This document shows, in pieces, positions 6,911-13,742 of a stretch of DNA of 24,392 bases (position 1 is its first letter; each line of letters starts with the position of its first letter). Source of the DNA: an uncultured Faecalibacterium sp. (GTDB lineage Bacteria; Bacillota; Clostridia; Oscillospirales; Ruminococcaceae); NCBI GenBank assembly GCA_934525405.1, contig CAKSZF010000016.1, forward strand, positions 1 through 24,392. Reading direction: 5' to 3'. A program made the position numbers and the translations under genes. The notes beneath the pieces are model-generated. The model did not search any database. It was not told where the DNA came from and saw only the letters and a program-made list of their open reading frames with translations.

Positions 6911-7609
6911 ATGGCAAACGAAAAGATCCTTGTGGTGGACGATGACGCCAACATCTGTGAGCTGCTGCGGCTGTACCTGACCAAGGAGGGCTATCAGGTC
7001 ACGGTGGCAAACGATGGCGAAGAGGGACTGGAAAAGTTCAACGCGGTCAAGCCGGACATGGTGCTGCTGGACGTGATGATGCCCCGCATGGATGGTCTTG
7101 AGGTCTGCCGCCGCATCCGCAAGGCAGGCAACACCCCGGTGATGATGCTTACCGCCAAGGGCGAAACCTTCGACAAGGTGCTGGGCTTGGAACTGGGCGC
7201 AGACGATTACATGGTCAAGCCCTTTGACGCAAAAGAGGTGGTGGCGCGCATCAAGGCGGTGCTGCGCCGCTGCCAGACTACCTCCGCTGCCGCCGAGAGC
7301 ACCGAGGGCGTCATCGAGTTCGACAACCTCCGTCTGGATATGAACAGCTACGAGCTGCGGGTCAAGGGCAAGGTGGTGGAAGCTCCCCCCAAGGAGCTGG
7401 AACTGCTGAACTGTCTGGCCTCCCACCCCAACCGCGTGTACACCCGCGACCAGCTGCTGGACGAGGTGTGGGGCTTTGAGTACTACGGCGACAGCCGCAC
7501 CATTGACGTCCACGTCAAGCGCCTGCGCGAAAAGCTGGCCGGGGCTTCCGATAAGTGGGAGCTGAAAACCGTCTGGGGCGTGGGCTATAAGTTCGAGGTG
7601 CGTCAGTAA
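6911..7609 (+). CDS. OmpR/PhoB-family response regulator
   Basis: 232 residues with a receiver domain (about 1-122) and a winged-helix DNA-binding domain (about 135-232). The acidic pocket is D11/D12, the phosphorylated aspartate is D54 in L-L-D-V-M-M-P, and the switch residues T81 and K103 (M-V-K-P-F) are present. The DNA-binding part has the usual T-R-D-Q-L-L-D-E-V-W-G and the R-T-I-D-V-H-V-K-R-L-R recognition helix, ending in G-V-G-Y-K-F. GGGGAGG precedes the ATG. The stop codon shares one base with the start of the kinase gene, so the partner is certain. The regulon is not visible; the resemblance is to the PhoP/WalR/PhoB group. Confidence 0.96.
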   Translation: MANEKILVVDDDANICELLRLYLTKEGYQVTVANDGEEGLEKFNAVKPDMVLLDVMMPRMDGLEVCRRIRKAGNTPVMMLTAKGETFDKVLGLELGADDYMVKPFDAKEVVARIKAVLRRCQTTSAAAESTEGVIEFDNLRLDMNSYELRVKGKVVEAPPKELELLNCLASHPNRVYTRDQLLDEVWGFEYYGDSRTIDVHVKRLREKLAGASDKWELKTVWGVGYKFEVRQ

Positions 7610-9138
7610 TGCGTAAAAGTATCTCCACAGCCTTTTTCTCCATGGTGTCCACCCTGATGGTGCTGGGCATCGTGCTGATGGGCTGCTCGGAGTGGGTGCT
7701 GTTCAAGAATTATTTTGCGAAGGATCGCTACGAAACGCTGGATCAGGTGGTAAACGTTGCCAAGCGCACCGCAGAGTATCTGGTAAACAGCGAGACCATG
7801 CCGCAGGGTGCAGAGCTGGACGCTCTGAACACCAAGCTGGAGATCATCGGTGAGAGCGCCGAGGCTTATCTGTTTTTCACCGACCGGCAGGGCAATGTGC
7901 TCATCGCCTCCGACCCGGACAAGCTTACCACCGACACCGTGCCGCTGGATATCTGCCAGCGCGCCAATGCAGTGGCTGATCCGGACGCCCAGCACTACCA
8001 CGCCTTCAGCGATTTGGGCGGCGCACTGACCGAAAAAAGCTATATCGCGGCGGTGCAGACCATCGACGACCAGAGCCTGTTCAGCGGCTGGCTGTTTTTG
8101 TGCTCCTCCGGTGCGCAGTTCACCGACTTCAAGCAGCAGTTCTGGTCGAACTTCCTCATGTCTGCCTGCGTGATGCTGCTGTGCGCCAGCGTGCTGACCC
8201 GCCTGTTGATGCGTCAGCTCACCGACCCGCTGCAAAAGGTCACCGATGCCGCCCAGCGCTTTGGCGGCGGCGACCTCTCCGTCCGCGTGGAGGGCGTGGA
8301 GGGCGATGGCGAGGTGGCAGACCTTGCCCGCACCTTCAACCAGATGGCGGAGAACATCCAGTCCAACGATAACTCCCGGGGTCAGTTCATGGGCAACATC
8401 GCCCACGAGCTGCGCACCCCCATGACCACCATCAAGGGCTTTGTGGACGGCATTCTGGACGGCACCATCCCGCCCGAGATGCAGAACCACTATTTGCAGC
8501 TGGTCAGCGAGGAGACCGGCCGTCTGGCACGGCTCATCCAGAATATGCTGGATCTCTCCAAGCTGGAAAGCGGGGAGTATCAGGTGAACGCCCGGATGTT
8601 CAATATCTGGGAGACTCTGACCGGCGTGGCGCTGGCGGCAGAGCAGCGCATCAACGACGGCATGATCGAGCTGGAAGGCTTGACTATGGACGAAAAGGTG
8701 CTGGTCTACGCCGACCCTGACCTGATCCATCAGGTGGCGTATAACCTGCTGGACAACGCCATCAAGTTCACCCCGGCGGGCGGCACCATCCGCTTCAGCG
8801 TGGAAAAGCTTGGCCCCGAGGCCGAGATCTCCATCTGGAACTCCGGGCAGGGCATCAGCCCGGAGGCGCTGCCCTATGTGTTCGAGCGGTTCTACAAGGA
8901 GGATCGCTCCCGTGGCCTGCACGCCCGCGGCTCCGGTTTGGGACTGAACATTTGCAAGGTGCTGGTCAACCTGTCCGGCGGGCAGATCCGCGTGGAGAGC
9001 CAGCAGGGCGAGTGGTGTCGCTTTGTGTTCACCCTGCCCACCTGTTCCCCCAATCCCGGCGGCATGAAGCGCCTGCCGGACGCTGCCGGTCAGCCCGGCG
9101 CGGTAGAGGACCCCGCCAGCATGAAGCCGGTAGAATAA
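7609..9138 (+). CDS. Membrane sensor histidine kinase
   Basis: 509 residues: helix 1 at about 8-28, an extracytoplasmic sensing region (about 30-178) of PAS-like size, helix 2 at about 183-203, a HAMP linker (about 204-255), a dimerisation domain with H266 in A-H-E-L-R-T-P-M, and a catalytic domain with N box N383 (L-L-D-N-A-I-K-F), F box F-E-R-F-Y-K, and G2 box G441-S-G-L-G-L. In the G1 box the usual D-x-G-x-G aspartate, which contacts the adenine, is N411 (N-S-G-Q-G). I recall this variant in related clostridial kinases, so the enzyme is probably active. The last 30 residues are a Pro/Gly-rich tail beyond the catalytic domain. Overlap of one base with the regulator (TAATG) implies coupled translation. 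The signal sensed is unknown. Confidence 0.95.
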   Translation: MRKSISTAFFSMVSTLMVLGIVLMGCSEWVLFKNYFAKDRYETLDQVVNVAKRTAEYLVNSETMPQGAELDALNTKLEIIGESAEAYLFFTDRQGNVLIASDPDKLTTDTVPLDICQRANAVADPDAQHYHAFSDLGGALTEKSYIAAVQTIDDQSLFSGWLFLCSSGAQFTDFKQQFWSNFLMSACVMLLCASVLTRLLMRQLTDPLQKVTDAAQRFGGGDLSVRVEGVEGDGEVADLARTFNQMAENIQSNDNSRGQFMGNIAHELRTPMTTIKGFVDGILDGTIPPEMQNHYLQLVSEETGRLARLIQNMLDLSKLESGEYQVNARMFNIWETLTGVALAAEQRINDGMIELEGLTMDEKVLVYADPDLIHQVAYNLLDNAIKFTPAGGTIRFSVEKLGPEAEISIWNSGQGISPEALPYVFERFYKEDRSRGLHARGSGLGLNICKVLVNLSGGQIRVESQQGEWCRFVFTLPTCSPNPGGMKRLPDAAGQPGAVEDPASMKPVE

Positions 9139-9144
9139 GACCCC

Positions 9145-9179
9145 GCAGCCAGACTGCCCCGCCCGGGCGGTCTGGCTGC
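9145..9179 (+). terminator. Intrinsic terminator after the histidine kinase gene
   Basis: A 14-bp stem (9145-9158 with 9166-9179, one G-T wobble) encloses a 7-base loop and starts 6 bases after the kinase stop codon. The following T-run is short, so termination may be incomplete. Confidence 0.7.
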
Positions 9180-9191
9180 TTTGGCGTTGGG

Positions 9192-9346
9192 GCCCTCTCA
9201 GGCGCTCCCGCGCCAGCTCCCCCAAAGGGGGAGCCAAGGTCTAAGGCGCATTGCTGAAGTTTTAGGTGTAATGCGGAAGTTTCCGGCAGTGCTCTTGCCT
9301 CTCCCTTTGGGAGAGGTGGCACGGCGAAAGCCGTGACGGAGAGGGC
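9192..9346. repeat. MITE/REP-like 155-bp inverted-repeat element
   Basis: The element begins with GCCCTCTC (9192-9199) and ends with its complement GAGAGGGC (9339-9346). The two halves, about 50 bp each, are inverted, diverged copies. The left half contains hairpins GGCGC/GCGCC (9201-9214) and GCTCCCCC-AAA-GGGGGAGC (9216-9234); the right half contains CCTCTCCC-TTT-GGGAGAGG (9298-9316) and CACGGC-GAAA-GCCGTG (9320-9335). Base changes are mostly paired, so each hairpin is kept although its sequence differs between halves. The core (about 9241-9295) has two related segments ending GAAGTTT. Such elements are common between genes in gut Clostridia. No target-site duplication is obvious. Confidence 0.75.
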
Positions 9347-9431
9347 GAGCCCGCTCAAGACAACGCCGCAGCCCGCCTTATGGACTTTTTGCGCTATTTA
9401 CGACTTTTCGGTGAAAAAAACAGCTGCGGGT

Positions 9432-9460
9432 TTGATTTTTTGGCCGTTTTCATGTAAACT
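9432..9460 (+). promoter_or_regulatory. Promoter of the rpe/Rnf-like operon
   Basis: TTGATT (9432-9437), a 17-bp spacer and TAAACT (9455-9460) match the sigma-70 pattern. The leader of about 97 bases to the rpe start can pair CCATGC (9470-9475) with GCATGG (9518-9523). The remaining stretch from 9347 to 9431 shows nothing further. Confidence 0.6.
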
Positions 9461-9563
9461 AAAGGGTAACCATGCCCACGTGTTTTTTGGGTGGGAAAAG
9501 CCCGCAAAACGCGCAACGCATGGGATAAAAACTGCTAAAAATAACGGAGCGTAATGAAATATT

Positions 9564-10214
9564 ATGGCCATCGTAAGTCCTTCTATTCTTTCTGCTGATT
9601 TTGGCAAGCTGGGTGCAGACTGCCGCATGGTGCTGGACGCCGGCGCACAGATGCTGCACTATGACGTGATGGACGGGCATTTTGTGCCCAACATCAGCTT
9701 TGGCGTGCCGGTGCTCAAAAGCCTGCACAAGGCGCTGCCGGATGCCTTTTATGACGTGCATCTGATGATCAGCCACCCGCTGCAATACGCCGAGCCCTTT
9801 ATCAAGGCCGGTGCGACCCTGTATAATTTCCATCTGGAGTGCGAAGATGATATTCAGGCCACCATTGACGCCGTGCGTGCGCTGGGCTGCAAGGTGGGTC
9901 TGACCATCAAGCCCGGCACCCCGGCCGAGGCGCTGGCCCCGTGGCTGGAGCAGCTGGATCTGGTGCTGGTGATGAGCGTGGAGCCCGGCTTCGGCGGGCA
10001 GAAGTTCATGCCCTCGGCGCTGGATAAGCTGCGCTGGCTCAAGGCGGAGCGGGAAGCACGCGGCCTTTCCTACCTGCTGGAGGTGGACGGCGGCGTGGAC
10101 GCCGCCACCGCACCCCTGTGTGTGGAAGCCGGTGCCGATGTGCTGGTGGCGGGCAGTGCCGTGTTTGGCGCTGCCGACCCCGCTGCGGCTGTGGGCGCAC
10201 TGGCCAGCCTGTAA
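9564..10214 (+). CDS. rpe: Ribulose-phosphate 3-epimerase
   Basis: 216 residues forming a standard TIM barrel. Metal ligands and catalytic residues are H32, D34 (H-Y-D-V-M-D-G-H-F-V-P-N), H66 (D-V-H-L-M-I) and D175 (E-V-D-G-G-V), with the glycine-rich phosphate loops M-S-V-E-P-G-F-G-G-Q-K-F and V-A-G-S-A-V-F. It interconverts ribulose-5-phosphate and xylulose-5-phosphate in the pentose phosphate pathway. The ATG at 9564 gives the conserved N-terminus I-V-S-P-S-I-L-S-A-D-F; GGAG lies rather far upstream. It ends 12 bp before the RnfD-like gene, so it is the first gene of that transcript, with no obvious metabolic link to it. Confidence 0.96.
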   Translation: MAIVSPSILSADFGKLGADCRMVLDAGAQMLHYDVMDGHFVPNISFGVPVLKSLHKALPDAFYDVHLMISHPLQYAEPFIKAGATLYNFHLECEDDIQATIDAVRALGCKVGLTIKPGTPAEALAPWLEQLDLVLVMSVEPGFGGQKFMPSALDKLRWLKAEREARGLSYLLEVDGGVDAATAPLCVEAGADVLVAGSAVFGAADPAAAVGALASL

Positions 10215-10226
10215 GGAGGGCTGTAT

Positions 10227-11246
10227 ATGGATGAAGCTTTGATCCAAGAGCAGGAACGACAGCTGCAAAAGACCGGCCGGTACTACCAGCACGTTTTCTG
10301 GCTGTGTGTGCCGCTGCTGTGCATGGCCTGCTATTTTTACGGCGCACGTCCGCTGCTGCTGTGCGGCGTCGCCCTGCTTACCGGCAACCTGTGCGACCGT
10401 CTGGTGGCGCTGCTGCGCCATCGGGTGTACACCAACAGCGATCTCTCCAACGAGAGCTTCAGCCTGATCATCGCCCTGCTCATGCCCGCCACCGTGGACA
10501 TCTATGTGCTGGTGGTGGCGGTGCTGGCGGGCGTGCTCATCGGCAAGGAGGTCTTTGGCGGCTACGGCAGCTACCCCTTTAACCCCGCTGCCGTGGGCTA
10601 CGCCGTGGCGGCGGTATCGTGGCCGGAGCAGGTGGTGCGCTACCCGCAGCCCTACACCCCGCTGCCGCTGTGGAACGCCTCTGCCGTGCCGGTAAGCAGC
10701 ACCATCGAGGATACCCTGCGCAGCGGCGGTATCCTGAACCTGAATGCCCTCGCTGTCGTGCTGGGCGAGTTTGCCGCCCCCATGGGCACCGGCGCGGCGC
10801 TGGTCATTCTGGCCTGCGGCCTTGTGCTGTGGACCCAGAAGGACGTGCACATCGCCGCATCGGCAAGCTTTCTGATCACCTGCGGGCTCATCGCTTTCTT
10901 CTTTCCGCGGCAGGTAGGTCTGGCAGACAGCACCCTCTTCAGCAGCCTGATGCCCCGCTTGCAGGGCATCCGGGACGAGCTGCACACCGGTGCGGTGCTG
11001 TTCTGTGCGGTGTTCCTGCTTAACGAGCCCTACACCTGTGCCCACCACCGGCTTGGACGCATCCTGTACGGCGCACTGGTGGGCATCGCCACCATGGGCT
11101 TCCGCTATTTCGGCGTGTACGAGACCGGCGTCTGCTTTGCGCTGCTGGCCGTCAACAGCGTGTCCGCGCTCATTGACCGCACCGAGGAGCGGCTGTATCG
11201 TCTGCTGCACCGTCTGCCGTCCGAACGAAAGGAGGCTGCGGAATGA
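10227..11246 (+). CDS. RnfD/NqrB-like membrane protein lacking a recognisable FMN motif
   Basis: 339 residues, very hydrophobic, with about 8-10 membrane segments. Homology to RnfD shows in S-F-S-L-I-I-A-L-L-M-P (about 76-86), N-P-A-A-V-G-Y-A (about 119-126, RnfD N-P-A-M-V-G-R-A) and L-N-A-L-A-V-V-L-G-E (RnfD G-x-L-G-E). RnfD normally carries FMN covalently on the threonine of S/T-G-A-T; here the matching stretch is S157-S158-T159-I-E-D and no G-A-T/S is present, so flavinylation is doubtful. AAGGAGG precedes the ATG. It overlaps the RnfE-like gene by 4 bases (ATGA). In real Rnf complexes this subunit carries electrons and sodium or protons across the membrane; here that role is questionable. 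RnfG, which should follow, is missing. Confidence 0.85.
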   Translation: MDEALIQEQERQLQKTGRYYQHVFWLCVPLLCMACYFYGARPLLLCGVALLTGNLCDRLVALLRHRVYTNSDLSNESFSLIIALLMPATVDIYVLVVAVLAGVLIGKEVFGGYGSYPFNPAAVGYAVAAVSWPEQVVRYPQPYTPLPLWNASAVPVSSTIEDTLRSGGILNLNALAVVLGEFAAPMGTGAALVILACGLVLWTQKDVHIAASASFLITCGLIAFFFPRQVGLADSTLFSSLMPRLQGIRDELHTGAVLFCAVFLLNEPYTCAHHRLGRILYGALVGIATMGFRYFGVYETGVCFALLAVNSVSALIDRTEERLYRLLHRLPSERKEAAE

Positions 11247-11968
11247 AAAAGCGTACTGCGGAACTGATCCAGCAAGACCCCGAAAAGTTTGCCCATCACG
11301 ACCGCGTATTCCTGAATAACCCGGTGGTCATGCAGGGCATGGGTCTGGCACCGCTGGTGGTCGTGGCTACCACCGGGCAGAACAGCCTGATGCTGGCGGC
11401 GGCTGTGGCGCTGCTGCTGGTACCCTCCCGCGTGCTGGCCTGCCTGCTTAGCCGCCTTGTGCCCCTGCGGGACGAAGAGCCTACCCCGGAGCAGCTGCAA
11501 AAAAAGCTGCTGCCCCGTGCGATTCTGTACGCAGCCAGCGCCGCCGTGGTGTATCTGGCGGCGTATCCCATCCTGAACTTCGTGTTCGGCACCGGTCTTT
11601 TGAACCTTGGCATCTACCTGCCCATGCTGGTGGTGGAGCCGCTTCTGACCTACCGCTTCGGCCGCGTGCAGGAGACAGTGCACAAGGCGGTTTCCAAGGG
11701 CGTGCGCATCACCGTGGGCTACGCGCTGCTGTTGCTCGTGGTGGGCGTGGTGCGCGAGTGGCTCAGCCTTGGCACCGTGTTCGGCGCCCCGGTGGGGCGC
11801 TGGGCGCTGCTGCCGCTGGCTAAGATGCCGGCGGGCGGCTTTATCGTGCTGGGCATCCTGTGCGCCATCTGGCGCGCTGCGGCTGCAAAGCGCAAGGAAT
11901 ATCTGCAAAAGGAAGCGCGGGATACCCTGACCGTGCACTACCAGAAGGAGGCGGACCGCGAACCGTGA
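11243..11968 (+). CDS. RnfE/NqrD-like membrane protein without the cluster cysteines
   Basis: 241 residues with about six membrane helices. It aligns with E. coli RsxE from end to end: N-N-P-V-V-M-Q-G-M-G-L-A36-P-L against N-N-S-A-L-V-Q-L-L-G-L-C-P-L, L-G-I-Y-L-P-M-L-V-V-E132-P133 against L-G-I-F-I-P-L-I-V-T-N-C, V-V-R-E-W-L-S-L-G-T-V-F-G against L-R-E-I-I-G-N-G-T-L-F, and M-P-A-G-G-F-I against L-P-P-G-A-F-I. Both cysteines that hold the intramembrane 2Fe-2S cluster are replaced (A36, P133). An RnfE-like size and the C-terminal basic/acidic tail are kept. It overlaps both neighbours by 4 bases (ATGA before, GTGA after), so translation of the trio is coupled. Confidence 0.88.
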   Translation: MKKRTAELIQQDPEKFAHHDRVFLNNPVVMQGMGLAPLVVVATTGQNSLMLAAAVALLLVPSRVLACLLSRLVPLRDEEPTPEQLQKKLLPRAILYAASAAVVYLAAYPILNFVFGTGLLNLGIYLPMLVVEPLLTYRFGRVQETVHKAVSKGVRITVGYALLLLVVGVVREWLSLGTVFGAPVGRWALLPLAKMPAGGFIVLGILCAIWRAAAAKRKEYLQKEARDTLTVHYQKEADREP

Positions 11969-12579
11969 AGGAAGTTGTAAGCACCTCGGCAGTGTTTTTC
12001 AGCTACGCACTGCTGGCTATTTTTGCACAGAACGCTGTCTTTACCCGTGCACTGGGCGTGTCCCGCATGGTGCAGCTGGTGGGGGACGACCGCACCAGCA
12101 GCGCCTTGTTCGGCATGATGCTGTGCATCACGCAGGTGCTGGTGGCGCCGGTGGCTTTCTTTGCCGGGCGGTGGTTCATTGCCCCGCTGGATAACCGCGC
12201 CCAGCTGCGCCCGCTGGTGTATATCGCCAGCATTGCGCTGGTGTGTCTGGCAGAGCATCTGGTGCTGTGGCTGCTGCGCAGCCTGCCCCGCCGCGCCCAG
12301 CTGCTGCGCATCGTGCCGCTGGCCGCGCTGAACAGCGGCGTGCTGGGCACGGTGCTGGTGGAGCGCACCCAGACCTTTACCCTTGGCGAAAGCCTTGGCT
12401 TTGGCCTTGGCAGCGGCCTTGGCTATGTGCTGGCGGTGCTGCTGGTCACCGAGGCGCGCCACCGCCTGCGCAGCAAAGCCATTCCCAAAGCATTCCGCGG
12501 CCTGCCCATCACGCTGGTATATATCGGCGTGCTGGCGCTGGCAATCTATGGCTTTACCGGACATTCCGTCATCCTGTAA
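11965..12579 (+). CDS. RnfA/NqrE-like membrane protein without the cluster cysteines
   Basis: 204 residues, six predicted helices, GTG start at 11965 overlapping the preceding TGA by GTGA; AAGGAGG lies upstream. It aligns with E. coli RsxA: Q-N-A-V-F-T-R-A-L-G-V-S33 against N-N-F-V-L-V-K-F-L-G-L-C, V-P-L-A-A-L-N-S124-G-V-L-G against L-P-L-I-T-T-N-C-A-V-L-G, and I-P-K-A-F-R-G-L-P-I-T-L against V-P-A-P-F-R-G-N-A-I-A-L. Thus the fold is kept but both iron-sulfur ligands are serines. The pair with the E-like protein could still form the pseudo-symmetric heterodimer seen in Rnf and Nqr. No RnfB or RnfC gene follows. Confidence 0.88.
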   Translation: MKEVVSTSAVFFSYALLAIFAQNAVFTRALGVSRMVQLVGDDRTSSALFGMMLCITQVLVAPVAFFAGRWFIAPLDNRAQLRPLVYIASIALVCLAEHLVLWLLRSLPRRAQLLRIVPLAALNSGVLGTVLVERTQTFTLGESLGFGLGSGLGYVLAVLLVTEARHRLRSKAIPKAFRGLPITLVYIGVLALAIYGFTGHSVIL

Positions 12580-12603
12580 TGCAGACAGGGAGGAAAGGAT
12601 ACC

Positions 12604-13710
12604 ATGGCTAAGTATAAACGTCAGAAGGTCAAGCATTATCACCGCAGCTTTTACAGCCGGGAAATGCGCGTCAAGCGCGGCATCGGCATTGCGGTGCTGG
12701 TAGTGGCAGTGCTGGCAGCAGCATGGTTTGCCGCACCCCATGTGCTGGATTGGGCCACCCACACATGGTATACCGTGGTCAAGGACCGGGACTTGGAGGC
12801 CGAAAGCGCTTCCCGCGCCGAGGCAGCCGCCTCCTCTGCGGCGGCAAGCAGCGCTGCCGCCTCGCAGGCAGCGTCTGAACCGGAGCCGGAAGAGGAAAAG
12901 CCGCTGGACGGCAAGGCCATCACCGGCGGCAGCTGGGCAGAGCTGGACGTGACCGCCCTGACCGATGATGCCGCCATCCGCGCCGCAGCCCGGCAGCTGA
13001 AGCAGCAGGGCGCAGACTACGCTCTTGTCACCCTGAAGGACGCCGCTGGCACGGTGTATTATGCTTCCGGCGTGGCAGCTGCTGCTCAAAGCATCACTGA
13101 GAACCCGGTGGATGCGGCCAATATCGCCGCCATCCTGCGGGAGGAGGGCATCATCCCGGCGGCGCAGCTTGCCGCCTTTACCGACCCGGTGTCGGTGTAC
13201 ACCGACCGCAGCATGGGCGTGCACTACGACGGAAACAGTCTCTGGCTGGACAACGTCAGCGCAGCCAAGGGCGGCAAGGCGTGGATGAACCCCTTTGCCG
13301 CAAGCGCGGTGCAGTATGTCGGCGACCTCATTGAGGAGGTGCAGGGCATGGGCTACGAGCAGGTGGTGCTTACCGGGGTGCAGTTCCCCAACATCATCAC
13401 CCGCAAGCAGGACTTCGGCGCTTCCGGCGGCAAGAGCCGGGAGGGACGCGCCGCCCAGCTGACCGCTGATATCGCCGCATGGCAGACCCGCTTTGCAGGC
13501 AGCGTGACCCTGTGGGTCAGCTACCCCGACGCACTGTGCACCGCTGCCACCGATGCCCTTGGCACCACCGGTACGTCCCTTGGCATGGAAAATCTGCTGG
13601 TCACCAGCAGCACCGCGCTGGACGCGGACAGCCGCGCTGCGCTGGAGCAGGCCGCTGCCGACGCCGGTGTGAAGCACGTTGTGGTGCACGATACCGCAGC
13701 GTTCCGCTGA
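12604..13710 (+). CDS. Membrane-anchored protein with a divergent DUF4015 (putative glycoside hydrolase-like) domain
   Basis: 368 residues. A very basic N-terminus (1-25) precedes one membrane helix (about 26-45), which should leave the rest outside the cell; a linker rich in Ala, Ser and Glu follows (about 64-100). The domain from about 112 resembles DUF4015 proteins, annotated as putative glycoside hydrolases: Y-A-L-V-T-L-K-D-A-A-G-T-V-Y-Y-A-S, W-L-D-N-V...A-W-M-N-P-F, and G250-Y-E-Q-V-V-L-T-G-V-Q-F-P262. In typical members the last motif is G-F-D-E-I-Q-F-D-Y-I-R-F-P; the acidic residues are missing here (T257 for D), so catalysis is doubtful. GGAGGAAAGG precedes the ATG. It follows the Rnf-like trio by 24 bp and is probably in the same transcript. 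The family assignment is from remembered motifs. Confidence 0.75.
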   Translation: MAKYKRQKVKHYHRSFYSREMRVKRGIGIAVLVVAVLAAAWFAAPHVLDWATHTWYTVVKDRDLEAESASRAEAAASSAAASSAAASQAASEPEPEEEKPLDGKAITGGSWAELDVTALTDDAAIRAAARQLKQQGADYALVTLKDAAGTVYYASGVAAAAQSITENPVDAANIAAILREEGIIPAAQLAAFTDPVSVYTDRSMGVHYDGNSLWLDNVSAAKGGKAWMNPFAASAVQYVGDLIEEVQGMGYEQVVLTGVQFPNIITRKQDFGASGGKSREGRAAQLTADIAAWQTRFAGSVTLWVSYPDALCTAATDALGTTGTSLGMENLLVTSSTALDADSRAALEQAAADAGVKHVVVHDTAAFR

Positions 13711-13722
13711 GAAGCGGCTTTT
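13704..13722 (+). promoter_or_regulatory. Small GNRA-loop hairpin across the stop codon before the DUF1015 gene
   Basis: CCGCT-GAGA-AGCGG (13704-13717) followed by CTTTT could be a weak attenuator or processing site. The 5-bp stem overlaps the TGA at 13708-13710 of the DUF4015-like gene. It is too short to be a confident terminator. Confidence 0.3.
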
Positions 13723-13742
13723 AGAGAGGGGAGGAAACAACT

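Noticed and set aside
9461..9563. A riboswitch in the rpe leader
   Set aside because: Only short pairings (CCATGC/GCATGG, CCCAC/GTGGG) are visible and no known riboswitch core is recognisable.
10227..12579. Calling the trio a functional Rnf or Nqr complex
   Set aside because: Family resemblance is strong, but the cluster cysteines, the FMN motif and three subunits are absent, so electron-transfer activity cannot be supported.
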